Part shown: piece after piece, positions 27,500-35,026 of the stretch
Layout: every line of letters starts with the position of its first letter
How positions within the stretch are numbered: the first letter of the stretch is position 1
Source of the DNA: Bacteroidales bacterium
GTDB taxonomy: Bacteria; Bacteroidota; Bacteroidia; Bacteroidales; F082
NCBI GenBank assembly: GCA_014860665.1
Contig: JACZJI010000033.1
Location: 1 to 47,128 of the forward strand
Direction of reading: 5' to 3'
DNA: 47,128 nucleotides
Notes under the pieces: generated by a model
Seen by the model: only the letters and a program-made list of their open reading frames with translations
Database searches by the model: none
What the model was told of the DNA's origin: nothing
Translations under genes and position numbers: made by a program

Positions 27500-28534
27500 A
27501 TGGCAACTCCAAAAAAAATAGGAATTTTAACAGCCGGTGGAGATTGTCCCGGGCTGAATGCCGCCATACGTGGTGTGGGCAAAACTGCGATTTTGAAGTA
27601 CGGAATGGAAGTGATAGGTATCTCATCGGGATATCTAGGGCTGTTGGAGAAAGATTACATTCCGTTGGATGAAGCATCTCTTTCAGGGATATTGACTCTT
27701 GGAGGAACGATACTGGGCACCTCAAGGGAAAAACCTTTTAAGAAAAATCATGACCTGGCAAATACGAAACCGGAAAAGATTAAAAGGAATTATCTGGAAG
27801 AAGGATTTGATGCCATAGTGTGCATTGGAGGAAACGGTACCATGAAAACAGCGGCTTTGCTGGCCGAGCAGGGCCTTAATGTTATCGGTATTCCCAAAAC
27901 CATCGATAATGATGTTTATGGAACGGAACAGTCTTTTGGATTTGATTCTTCCCTTTGCATCGCAACAGATGCTATCGACCGGCTTCATTCAACAGCCAAC
28001 TCTCACAAACGAATCATGGTTATTGAAGTAATGGGGCATCATGCCGGATGGCTGGCTTTGTATGCCGGAATTGCCGGTGGCGGTGATGTTATCCTGATTC
28101 CTGAACTGGGCTACGACATGAAATCTGTGAACAGATACCTCAAAAAAAGGGTAAAATCAGGAAAGCCTTATTCCATTGTGGTCGTGGCTGAGGGTATAAA
28201 AAAACCGGCAAAATTGTCGGCAGCTTCTTATATCGCAGCTAAAATAGAAGACGGCGTAGGTGTGGAGACCAGGAACACCATTCTGGGATACATCCAGCGA
28301 GGGGGCAGCCCTTCGCCCATGGACCGGATTCTGGCTTCCAGATATGGCGCCCGGGCAGTGGATTTAATTGCCAGCGAAGATTACGGTAAAATGGTGATGA
28401 AAAGCGGCGACAATATCAGTGTAATTCCGCTAAGTGAAGTGGGTGGAAAGCTGAACCTGGTGCCGGCGGACCATCCGCTGATAGAACGAGCACGCGGTTT
28501 TGGAGTTTGTTTTGGCGAACCAGGGCTCGAATAA
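27500..28534 (+). CDS. pfkA: 6-phosphofructokinase, group III-like
   Basis: Phosphorylates fructose 6-phosphate in glycolysis. The open frame extends upstream to 27320, but homology begins at the ATG at 27500 (MATPKKIGILTAGGDCPGLN), giving 344 residues. The phosphoryl-donor signature is GGNGT with Gly113 where PPi enzymes carry Asp, pointing to ATP. The PKTIDND motif with Lys133 is typical of PPi-dependent and group III ATP enzymes rather than of E. coli PfkA (PGTIDND). The mix fits the ATP-using, non-allosteric group III described from actinomycetes. The sugar-phosphate motifs MGHHAGWLAL and GYIQRGGSPSPMDR are intact. Confidence 0.95.
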   Translation: MATPKKIGILTAGGDCPGLNAAIRGVGKTAILKYGMEVIGISSGYLGLLEKDYIPLDEASLSGILTLGGTILGTSREKPFKKNHDLANTKPEKIKRNYLEEGFDAIVCIGGNGTMKTAALLAEQGLNVIGIPKTIDNDVYGTEQSFGFDSSLCIATDAIDRLHSTANSHKRIMVIEVMGHHAGWLALYAGIAGGGDVILIPELGYDMKSVNRYLKKRVKSGKPYSIVVVAEGIKKPAKLSAASYIAAKIEDGVGVETRNTILGYIQRGGSPSPMDRILASRYGARAVDLIASEDYGKMVMKSGDNISVIPLSEVGGKLNLVPADHPLIERARGFGVCFGEPGLE

Positions 28535-28628
28535 ATTCACAGTAAAATTATTTGTGTGAAAATGAAGCCCTGCAATTCTCCAGAGTAAAAAATTTAATCA
28601 GATAATAATGCCTTGAATTGGCATAAAT

Positions 28629-28678
28629 GTCCATGAATGAATTCATGGACTAGTATCAAACGTCCGCCATAGGCGGAC
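28629..28678 (+). repeat. Left hairpin pair of the IS200-like element
   Basis: Two adjacent hairpins precede the transposase gene. GTCCATGAAT (28629-28638) pairs perfectly with 28641-28650 across a 2-nt loop. GTCCGCC (28662-28668) pairs with GGCGGAC (28672-28678) around an ATA loop. Confidence 0.85.
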
Positions 28679-28715
28679 TGCGAACAATAAAGAAATCCAA
28701 CAAAGCCCGGGAACA

Positions 28716-29168
28716 ATGGCTAATTCATTTTTGCAGGTTTATATTCATTACGTTTTTAGCACAAAAAACCGGGAACCCCTCATTGATCCCGGGATGGAAA
28801 ATGAACTTTGGAAATATATGGCAGGCGTCGCAAAATATAATCATTTAAATCCCCTCATAATTAACGGCACAGAAGATCATGCACATGTGTTGATTTCTTT
28901 ACCTTCAACAACAACCATTGGTAAAGCGATACAACAAATTAAAGGAGCCTCTTCGTTTTGGATGAACGGCAATCTTGATGAAAATTCAGGTTTCAAATGG
29001 CAGGCCGGTTACGGTGCCTTTAGTGTTGCTCAGTCAAATCTTAAAAATACTATTGCTTATATTAAAAACCAAAAAGAGCATCATAAATCCCAATCGTTTG
29101 AAGATGAATATCTTGAATTACTTAATAAAAATGGTGTTTTATATGATAAAAGATATCTTTGGGGTTGA
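28716..29168 (+). mobile_element. IS200-like / REP-associated tyrosine transposase (RAYT)
   Basis: A 150-residue Y1 HUH-family single-strand transposase. The metal-binding HUH motif is in DHAHVLIS (His55, His57) and the likely nucleophile is Tyr115 in IAYIKNQKEHH. The family block FKWQAGYGAFSV is also intact. The gene is complete. It is flanked by two hairpins on each side in mirror order (28629-28678 and 29185-29234), as expected for the subterminal hairpins of IS200/IS605 elements or for REP/RAYT units. There is no tnpB or omega RNA. Whether this is a mobile insertion sequence or a domesticated RAYT depends on copy number, which a single window cannot show. Confidence 0.9.
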
Positions 29169-29184
29169 CTATGTGTTGATTTAT

Positions 29185-29234
29185 AACCGTCCCATCGGGA
29201 CGGTTTAATACTTAGACCATGAGTTTACTCATGG
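29185..29234 (+). repeat. Right hairpin pair of the IS200-like element
   Basis: AACCGTCCC (29185-29193) pairs with GGGACGGTT (29197-29205) around ATC. CCATGAGT (29217-29224) pairs with ACTCATGG (29227-29234) across TT. The order GC-rich then CATGA-type is the mirror image of the left side. Confidence 0.85.
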
Positions 29235-29281
29235 GAGGCTAACATTTCTAAATTATCAAAGCAAGTAAAAAAGGAGGTAAT

Positions 29282-29608
29282 ATGAGTTATGTAAAAATTA
29301 ATAAATTACACATGGCAATGTTTCTTCTCACCCTTACTTTTATATTTAGCAGTTGTCAGGCTGACCATTCCGGTACTTTGCAATCCAATGGAATAATAAC
29401 AGGTCCTGATTACAGAATGTGCGCATGCTGTGGTGGTTATTATATAGTTATTGACAATACTACTTATGATTTTGATTCTTTACCTAAAGATGCCAATTTT
29501 AGTTTGCAAAACGCAACTTTTCCAATCTACGTAAAACTTGATTGGAAGCAGAATCCTGGTGCGTGTGGAAACTATATTGAAATATTAAGTATTGAAAAAG
29601 TCAGGTGA
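29282..29608 (+). CDS. Small cysteine-containing lipoprotein, 108 residues
   Basis: The signal peptide ends in a lipobox FSSC with the acylated cysteine at residue 25. The mature domain starts with SNGIITGPDYR, then the motif CACCGGYYIVID (Cys47, 49, 50), and ends with Cys95 followed by NYIEILSIEKVR. The order (strand with GxII, cysteine, aromatic-rich strand, late cysteine, Ile-rich end) resembles the two lipoproteins at 14.8-16.0 kb. The start is set by a strong Shine-Dalgarno AAGGAGGT (29271-29278) just before the ATG. It sits directly beyond the right hairpins of the transposase element. Function unknown; metal binding by the CxCC motif is possible but unproven. Confidence 0.82.
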   Translation: MSYVKINKLHMAMFLLTLTFIFSSCQADHSGTLQSNGIITGPDYRMCACCGGYYIVIDNTTYDFDSLPKDANFSLQNATFPIYVKLDWKQNPGACGNYIEILSIEKVR

Positions 29609-29694
29609 TTTTTTAAGATAATGCACTAATCCTGAGAATTTGATTGTCAAAGAAAACAAGGTCACAGTCTGGTGATGCAGATGAGTTGCTGATT

Positions 29695-29910
29695 TTAGCA
29701 GTTGCATCTTCCGGCTTTTTGCACTGGAGGGCATTTGACCGAGCCATAAGAGCAAAAGACACAGCAGTCTCCTTGTTTAGGCCTTAATAGCTGCCCGCAG
29801 TTCGAACATTCGTAAAAAAACTGACAGGCATTCTCCGGCATGGTTTCTTCTTTGCTGAATCCGCAATAAGGACAGGTTATAACCGATTGAAGCTGTATTT
29901 CGGTGGACAT
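29695..29910 (-). CDS. GDCCVxC-domain small cysteine-rich protein
   Basis: A 71-residue cytosolic protein with two parts. The first is a zinc-ribbon-like half with CPYCGF (from residue 13) and CSNCGQ; the second is the family signature GDCCVFCSYG followed by KCPP and a C-terminal CNC. This matches a family known by its GDCCVxC motif, some members of which are selenoproteins; here all positions are cysteine. Members are often near metal or mercury resistance genes, and their function is not established. It begins 9 bp after the mazG stop on the same strand, so the two are likely cotranscribed. Confidence 0.85.
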   Translation of the reverse strand: MSTEIQLQSVITCPYCGFSKEETMPENACQFFYECSNCGQLLRPKQGDCCVFCSYGSVKCPPVQKAGRCNC

Positions 29911-29919
29911 TTGGAGCAG

Positions 29920-30723
29920 TTATTCTAATTTCTTGGCTTTGTTCCAGTAAACATCCATTTCTTCCAGATTCATCTCTTCAATGGATTTCCCGTCTTTTTG
30001 AGATTCAGTTTCAATAAACTGAAACCTTCTCTTGAATTTGCGGTTGGTTCTTTCCAGCGCATCGTCAGGGTTAATGCCGATATAACGGGCATAATTGGTC
30101 AACGCAAAAAGCAAGTCGCCAAACTCATCTTCAATACGGTCGTCAGGGGCGTTGCTTTCCACTTCGTCCCTCAACTCCTGAAGCTCTTCCATTACCTTAT
30201 CCCACACCTGACCCCGGTTCTCCCACTGAAATCCTACACCTTTCACTTTTTCCTGCATCCGATAGGCTTTCAGCAAGGATGGCAGTGATTCGGGAACTCC
30301 TGAAAGTACTGATTTCTTACCTTCCTTAAGTTTCAGCTTTTCCCAGTTTTCTGCAACCTCATCGGCGGTAGCAGCATTTACATCCCCGTAAATATGCGGG
30401 TGCCGGTAAATCAACTTTTCAGAAATGCCATCCAGTATATCTTTGATATCGAAAGCCTTTTGCTCCGAACCGATTTTTGCATAAAAGACCATGTGCATCA
30501 TCAGGTCGCCCAGCTCTTCTCTGATGTCATTCATATTTTTGTCCATGATAGCATCTGAAAGTTCGTAAACTTCTTCCAGTGTAAGATAGCGCAGGCTGTC
30601 GAGCGTTTGTTTTTTGTCCCAGGGACAACCGGTGCGCAGGTCGTCCATAATATCCAGCAGGCGTCCGAAAGCAGCAATTTTCTCCTCCCGGGTGGCACCG
30701 TATGTTTTGTCGTTATTTTCCAC
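29920..30723 (-). CDS. mazG: Nucleoside triphosphate pyrophosphohydrolase MazG
   Basis: A 267-residue house-cleaning enzyme that hydrolyses NTPs and dNTPs to monophosphates and pyrophosphate. The tandem MazG layout is visible: an N-terminal domain with CPWDKKQTLDSLR, the metal-binding EEVYELSDAI and REELGDLMMH, and a second domain with ELRDEV and DEFGDLLFALTNYAR. The start is GTG (30721-30723), as no in-frame ATG lies upstream. A -7-like TATTTTTG (complement of 30739-30746) is so close that the transcript would have almost no leader. The GDCCVxC gene follows directly. Confidence 0.95.
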   Translation of the reverse strand: MENNDKTYGATREEKIAAFGRLLDIMDDLRTGCPWDKKQTLDSLRYLTLEEVYELSDAIMDKNMNDIREELGDLMMHMVFYAKIGSEQKAFDIKDILDGISEKLIYRHPHIYGDVNAATADEVAENWEKLKLKEGKKSVLSGVPESLPSLLKAYRMQEKVKGVGFQWENRGQVWDKVMEELQELRDEVESNAPDDRIEDEFGDLLFALTNYARYIGINPDDALERTNRKFKRRFQFIETESQKDGKSIEEMNLEEMDVYWNKAKKLE

Positions 30724-30738
30724 GTCCTAAAATTTTTG

Positions 30739-30746
30739 CAAAAATA
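30739..30746 (-). promoter_or_regulatory. Putative -7 promoter box of mazG
   Basis: TATTTTTG on the minus strand lies 15 bp before the GTG start. A small hairpin TTCCCG/CGGGAA lies immediately upstream (about 30752-30768). Confidence 0.4.
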
Positions 30747-30804
30747 GGACTATTCCCGTTCGTCGGGAAGATTGATTTTCAATACCGTTTTTATATAAAT
30801 ATGC

Positions 30805-31683
30805 TCAGGCAATCCAGTGAACCTGACAATTTTTTCGCCTGATAGCTTTCTGATATTTATATTTGGGATATCCCATGATAAGCGAAATGACTGCTTCATG
30901 GTCTTCAGGAATCCCGAAAAATTCCTTTAATTCTTTTTCTTTGTTGATGGCAGGAGGAATAATGCCATTCATAGTTGTTCCCAGCCCAAGCGAATGGGCT
31001 GCCATCATAGCATACGTGCAATAAATCAGGGCATTGTCGGTATGTTCTTCAGAACCCTTTTCAGCATGAAATATCAACAATGCAGGGGCATTTCTTGTAA
31101 TTCTGTCACCGTCTCCTCCTTTATAATCTACTGACTTCAGGATAGGATAAAGATGATTTCTCAGGGTGTTATATGTTTCAGCCGGATTTTTTATTTTTAT
31201 CAGTAATGAAGCAATTGGATTTTTCATCCAGCGGACCACATTGTCCAGAAATTCAATAACGTAAGGCAGCGACTTTTCAATGACAGCCCGGTTGTTAATG
31301 GCCGTAATGTGCATTTTTTCAGGCATGGCTCCAAAGGGAGCAAAAGCAATAGCATCGAGGATTTGGTTCATCACTTCATCAGAAACGGGCTTGCCGGTGA
31401 ACTTTCTGACGGAACGCCGTGTGGCAAGAAAGTCCATAAAACTTTTATAATCAACATGGTTTTCAGGTAAAGGAAAGAAATCATGTTTATAAGACAACCC
31501 ATCCACAATAATAGCTTCGGGTTTGCAAACAGCCATGCATTGTCCACAAAGCTGACAGATAGCCTCTCTTCCGGAAATGATATAAACCTTCCTTTGCTCG
31601 TTGACACCATAAATGTGACAGGGGCAAATTTCAACACACAGTCTGCATTGGGTGCAAGCCTCCTGATTTATGAAATTTTTCAT
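30805..31683 (-). CDS. Ferredoxin-nitroreductase fusion protein
   Basis: A 292-residue fusion. Residues 1-60 form a 2x[4Fe-4S] ferredoxin domain with the cluster motifs CTQCRLCVEICP and CQLCGQCMAVCKP. Residues about 80-275 are an FMN-dependent nitroreductase domain with ATRRSVRKFTGKPV, IAFAPFGAMPEK, and HSLGLGTTMNG. Such fusions are common in anaerobes and let the flavoenzyme take electrons directly from the iron-sulfur clusters; the physiological substrate is usually unknown. It is cytosolic. An 81-bp spacer separates it from mazG downstream. Confidence 0.94.
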   Translation of the reverse strand: MKNFINQEACTQCRLCVEICPCHIYGVNEQRKVYIISGREAICQLCGQCMAVCKPEAIIVDGLSYKHDFFPLPENHVDYKSFMDFLATRRSVRKFTGKPVSDEVMNQILDAIAFAPFGAMPEKMHITAINNRAVIEKSLPYVIEFLDNVVRWMKNPIASLLIKIKNPAETYNTLRNHLYPILKSVDYKGGDGDRITRNAPALLIFHAEKGSEEHTDNALIYCTYAMMAAHSLGLGTTMNGIIPPAINKEKELKEFFGIPEDHEAVISLIMGYPKYKYQKAIRRKNCQVHWIA

Positions 31684-31777
31684 GGCCTCCGTTTTACACG
31701 AATATACACATTTTTAGGTAAATAAGCAAGAAACTTGTGTTAAGAAAAGGTGGGAAATTGTAGCAAGCAGAGCAATA

Positions 31778-31873
31778 TTATTTCGGTTCTTTCATCGCAT
31801 GTTGAAGGGCGGCCGCCTTTGTCTCAATTTCGTTGCAAGCGATGACGAGAATTGGTTTCCAAAGAGAATGAAT
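31778..31873 (-). other. Start-less coding-like fragment containing a GC-rich palindrome
   Basis: On the minus strand a frame between stops reads WKPILVIACNEIET, then KAAALQHAMKEPK and TAA. It looks protein-like but has no start codon. It contains the palindrome GGCGGCCGCC (31808-31817), odd in an AT-rich spacer. It could be a gene remnant or a degenerate copy of an interspersed repeat of the GTCATTGCGAGCAACGAA type, to which part of it shows some likeness. Confidence 0.35.
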
Positions 31874-31931
31874 TCATAAAGAAATTATAGGGTTTGTTTC
31901 ATCAACATTCAGCTCCTGCCAGACTATGGTT

Positions 31932-32075
31932 TAAGTCCGTACCAAAGCCTATATATCACTGTACATAATATTTATTTTCTTTTTACCTTATTCTTAAATA
32001 TAAGCTTTTATCCGAAGAATGTCCGAAGAAGGTAAGGAGAAAATACGAAGAAGTGTAAGCTTTGGTACGGACTTA
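31932..32075. repeat. 144-bp element bounded by 17-bp perfect inverted repeats
   Basis: TAAGTCCGTACCAAAGC (31932-31948) recurs as its exact reverse complement at 32059-32075. The interior is AT-rich, has no gene and contains a run of GAAGAA-type words. The size and termini resemble a non-autonomous MITE. I see no target-site duplication beyond a possible TA. Confidence 0.75.
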
Positions 32076-32269
32076 GAACGGCTTTGGTGGCTGGTTGAAC
32101 CAGAGCAGGTGTTTTTCCTCAAAATTGTGATGGCAGAAACAGGGTAACGAAAACAGGAGTATTATTATGGGAATAGCAAAGCGTATTGCGATTGTTTAAG
32201 TGGGTTGGGCATGGATGGTGGATGTTTTTTTCAAACGATGGGGAGATGGAGTCGTACCTCCAACGCTTA

Positions 32270-32647
32270 TTATGGTTCAAACATGATCCAGTTTGCAGCA
32301 GCTTCCATGGTCGAAAATGGCCTGATTCTTAAATCCGTTTCTTCCCTTTCTCCAAGAAGAGGGAAAACAATTGTTTTCGGATTGCCACAAACTACGGCTA
32401 GTTTAAGTTTTTTGAGATAATCCTGATTTCTCATGAAAGAGATGAGTGTTTTAAAACTTGTCATATCCATTGAAAGTTCGCAACTTGACAGATCAGTTAT
32501 CAATCCTTTAAGAGATTCGGTAACCAGATTATTGTCAATGAGATAGTTCCATGAATCAATAATATCAAGGGTTGCAGTGGTTTCCACAAAACGCCTGACT
32601 AATACAGAATTTGGATACACACTGTGTTTTTCATATACGAAGCCCAT
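32270..32647 (-). CDS. Hypothetical protein, 125 residues (SpoIIAA/STAS-like?)
   Basis: Not firmly recognised. The protein has no signal peptide or membrane segment. Alternating strands and helices (ATLDIIDSWNYLID, LKGLITDLSSCELSM, KTLISFMRN, KLKLAVVCGNP, RIRPFSTMEAAANWIM) suggest a small alpha/beta fold. The final FSTMEAAANWI pattern, after a central strand ending in Asp, recalls the SpoIIAA-like/STAS-like proteins common in Bacteroidota that tune other proteins by binding. It is monocistronic, in an otherwise gene-poor stretch. Confidence in it being a gene is better than in the fold. Confidence 0.6.
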   Translation of the reverse strand: MGFVYEKHSVYPNSVLVRRFVETTATLDIIDSWNYLIDNNLVTESLKGLITDLSSCELSMDMTSFKTLISFMRNQDYLKKLKLAVVCGNPKTIVFPLLGEREETDLRIRPFSTMEAAANWIMFEP

Positions 32648-33007
32648 AAATGCAGTTTTATGTTGTTTTACTCGTATCTGTCAAAATCCGGTTGATTTTG
32701 AACAGCGACATTATCAGTGGAATGACCATGATGCACAAAGTTGCTATCTCTGTTATTTTGTTTTGATCTTTATTTTTCAGATGGGTCATTTAAAACGTTT
32801 GATGACAAGTTGTGGTCTATTCGAATTTTGGAGAATCAAAGATAATACTTCCTTTAGGAATTGCAAAAAAAAGTAATGTAATATTTTGTTTTGTAGTTAT
32901 TTATAATAACCATCTTAACTTTTCCTTGTTACAACCTAAAATCCGCAGGGTACAAACAAAAAAGCGCCTCCCGAAAGAGACGCTTTGAAAATATTTAAAA
33001 GAACGTG
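32648..33007. other. Spacer (360 bp) upstream of the 125-residue gene and downstream of ahcY
   Basis: AT-rich with no gene. It holds the ahcY terminator at 32958-32986. No further structure is apparent. Confidence 0.6.
32958..32986 (-). terminator. Intrinsic terminator of ahcY
   Basis: On the minus strand AAAGCGTCTC pairs with GAGGCGCTTT (one A-C mismatch) around a TTTCGG loop, followed by TTTGTTTGT. Confidence 0.82.
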
Positions 33008-34462
33008 TTAATATCTGTAATGCTCCGGTTTGTAAGGGCCATCCTGTTTTACGCCGATGTAAGCAGCCTGGTCCGGTGTGAGTTTAGTCAGTTTCACCCC
33101 TAGTTTTTCGAGGTGCAACCGTGCAACTTCTTCGTCGAGGTATTTGGGCAGACGGTATACATCCACTTCGTACTTGTCTCTTTTCTCCCACAGGTCGATT
33201 TGTGCCAGGGTCTGGTTGGTAAAGGAGTTGCTCATCACGAACGAAGGATGTCCGGTGGCACAACCCAGGTTCACCAGGCGGCCTTCTGCCAGCAGATAAA
33301 TGGAATGCCCGTCGGGGAAGACATATTTGTCAACCTGAGGTTTCACATTGATTTTTTTAATGCCTGAGAATTTCTCCAGTTTGGCAACCTGAATTTCGTT
33401 ATCAAAGTGGCCGATGTTGCAGACGATGGATTCGTCTTTCATGGCGGCCATATGATCGATGGTAATGATATCGCGGTTTCCGGTGGTAGTCACAAAAATA
33501 TTTCCCTCTTTTACGGCTTCTTCCATGGTGGTGACTTCAAAACCTTCCATAGAAGCCTGCAATGCACAGATGGGGTCAATTTCGGTAACAATTACACGGG
33601 CTCCGTAAGCACGCATGGACTTGGCGGAACCTTTACCCACATCGCCGTATCCTGCTACCACGACTACTTTTCCTGCAATCATCACATCTGTAGCTCTTTT
33701 GATTCCGTCGGCCAGCGATTCGCGGCATCCGTAAAGATTATCAAATTTAGATTTGGTAACGGAGTCATTTACGTTGATGGCAGGGACTAAAAGAGTACCA
33801 TTTTCTTTCATCTGATACAAACGATGAACACCGGTGGTGGTTTCTTCAGAAACGCCTTTCCATTCTTTGACAGTGTTGTGCCAATTGTTGGGTTCTTCTG
33901 CCAGGGTTTTCTTCAATAGGTTGAGGATTTCTGTTTCTTCCAGGCTGGTAGGTTCAAAATCCAGTGTGGATGCATCTTCTTCAGCGGCGTATCCTTTGTG
34001 GATTAATAGGGTGGCATCGCCACCATCGTCAACGATAAGGTTTGGCCCTTTTCCTTCCGGGAAGGACAATGCCTGCTTGGTGCACCACCAGTAATCTTTC
34101 AGCGTTTCGCCTTTCCAGGCAAAAACAGGAGTCCCCTTTGGATTTTCAGGAGTTCCGTTCTTTCCAACAGCAACAGCTGCTGCGGCATGATCTTGTGTAG
34201 AGAAAATATTGCAACTTGCCCAACGGACGTTAGCACCCAGTTCTACGAGTGTTTCAATCAATACGGCAGTTTGAATGGTCATGTGGAGGGAACCGGTAAT
34301 GCGGGCTCCTTTTAAAGGTTTGGATGCGCTATATTTTTCACGAAGCGACATCAGACCGGGCATTTCTTTCTCGGCGATCTCTATTTCTTTGCGGCCCCAG
34401 TCGGCCAAATGTAAGTCAGCAACTTTGTATTCCAATTGAGTTAAGGTTTTTGTGTCAGACAT
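33008..34462 (-). CDS. ahcY: Adenosylhomocysteinase (SAH hydrolase)
   Basis: Splits S-adenosylhomocysteine into adenosine and homocysteine, removing the product inhibitor of methyltransferases. The open frame reaches 34537, but homology and a -7 box at 34491-34498 favour the ATG at 34460-34462 ([17 protein letters not shown]), giving 484 residues. Visible are [12 protein letters not shown], the NAD-binding [13 protein letters not shown], the substrate-binding region with [13 protein letters not shown], and the C-terminal KPEHYRY that reaches the neighbouring subunit's NAD. It sits divergently next to the SAM riboswitch-metH unit, and homocysteine from this enzyme is the substrate of MetH. Confidence 0.97.
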   Translation of the reverse strand: MSDTKTLTQLEYKVADLHLADWGRKEIEIAEKEMPGLMSLREKYSASKPLKGARITGSLHMTIQTAVLIETLVELGANVRWASCNIFSTQDHAAAAVAVGKNGTPENPKGTPVFAWKGETLKDYWWCTKQALSFPEGKGPNLIVDDGGDATLLIHKGYAAEEDASTLDFEPTSLEETEILNLLKKTLAEEPNNWHNTVKEWKGVSEETTTGVHRLYQMKENGTLLVPAINVNDSVTKSKFDNLYGCRESLADGIKRATDVMIAGKVVVVAGYGDVGKGSAKSMRAYGARVIVTEIDPICALQASMEGFEVTTMEEAVKEGNIFVTTTGNRDIITIDHMAAMKDESIVCNIGHFDNEIQVAKLEKFSGIKKINVKPQVDKYVFPDGHSIYLLAEGRLVNLGCATGHPSFVMSNSFTNQTLAQIDLWEKRDKYEVDVYRLPKYLDEEVARLHLEKLGVKLTKLTPDQAAYIGVKQDGPYKPEHYRY

Positions 34463-34490
34463 AATTTGTGATTTATGTTGAAAATTTTTG

Positions 34491-34498
34491 CAAAAGTA
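34491..34498 (-). promoter_or_regulatory. Putative -7 promoter box of ahcY
   Basis: TACTTTTG on the minus strand matches TAnnTTTG 29 bp upstream of the chosen ahcY start and lies inside the longer open frame, supporting the shorter start. Confidence 0.5.
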
Positions 34499-34730
34499 AA
34501 TAATTTTTGGGTTGGTTATTGAATTGTTTACTGTCACTCCCCAATTCGTGCTCGTTGCAAACTAGGATGAGAGATCGGGAATAATAAGGAAAACCAGTCT
34601 CATAAGTCAAAGCATGCGAGAGCGACAAATTCAAAACAAACGTTTGCTTTTGCAACATTATACAGTGAGGAATTTAACGAACATTATATTTAAACCCATT
34701 CATATTGACCCGGATATCGGATAAAATTGG

Positions 34731-34738
34731 TACTTTTG
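34731..34738 (+). promoter_or_regulatory. Putative -7 promoter box of the riboswitch-metH transcript
   Basis: TACTTTTG is a full -7 match about 39 bp before the riboswitch. A TTG (34705-34707) lies 23 bp upstream, a little far for -33. Confidence 0.5.
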
Positions 34739-34776
34739 TAGTCATAATTCAAATCCTTCCCTTTGGTAAGGTATTT

Positions 34777-34891
34777 TGATTTATGAAGAAGGGTGGAGAG
34801 ATTAGGCTCTGTGAATCCCTGGCAACCTACCTGGTAAAGGAAAAGGTGCCAATACCTAACCTGTTCATTTTGAATGGGAAATAATAAATTA
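34777..34891 (+). promoter_or_regulatory. SAM-I (S-box) riboswitch upstream of metH
   Basis: The core sequence matches the SAM-I aptamer: GGGTGGAGAGATTAGG, CTGTGAATCCCTGGCAACC and GGTGCCAATACC in the conserved order. TGATTTAT (34777-34784) can pair with ATAAATTA (34884-34891) to close the P1 helix. SAM binding stabilises P1 and normally turns off methionine genes. Here the ligand is made from the product of the downstream enzyme MetH, so feedback repression is expected. The aptamer assignment is strong from sequence; the output mechanism is not. Confidence 0.92.
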
Positions 34892-34929
34892 AAGCACTTA
34901 CTCATGAAAAATATGATGTACTTTAATCA

Positions 34930-34970
34930 TTATCCCACGGTTTAAACGGCCTTTAAACCGGTGATGGGAT
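34930..34970 (+). promoter_or_regulatory. Hairpin in the metH leader (possible expression platform)
   Basis: CGGTTTAAA (34938-34946) pairs with TTTAAACCG (34952-34960), extended outward by TATCCCA/TGGGA with a bulge. No T-run follows, so it is not a standard intrinsic terminator. It lies between the aptamer and the metH start 57 bp further on. Confidence 0.55.
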
Positions 34971-35026
34971 TTCAGGGTGGGTTTGCTGCCCTGTGAAGGT
35001 ATATCTTTAAACTGAAGACAGACAAG

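Larger units (their letters stand above)
31684..32269. other. Gene-poor spacer with repeats (586 bp)
   Basis: No complete gene is supported. The stretch holds a start-less coding-like fragment (31778-31873), the 144-bp inverted-repeat element (31932-32075) and about 190 bp in which I see nothing recognisable. A short plus-strand frame beginning at 32205 overlaps the minus-strand gene and is probably chance. Confidence 0.55.

Noticed and set aside
32205..32420. 71-residue plus-strand frame
   Set aside because: It overlaps the better supported minus-strand gene at 32270-32647 and looks random.
34463..34537. 25-residue N-terminal extension of ahcY
   Set aside because: It contains the -7 box and has no counterpart in SAH hydrolases.
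34690..34905. A 71-residue minus-strand frame over the metH leader
   Set aside because: It is the antisense of the SAM-I riboswitch.
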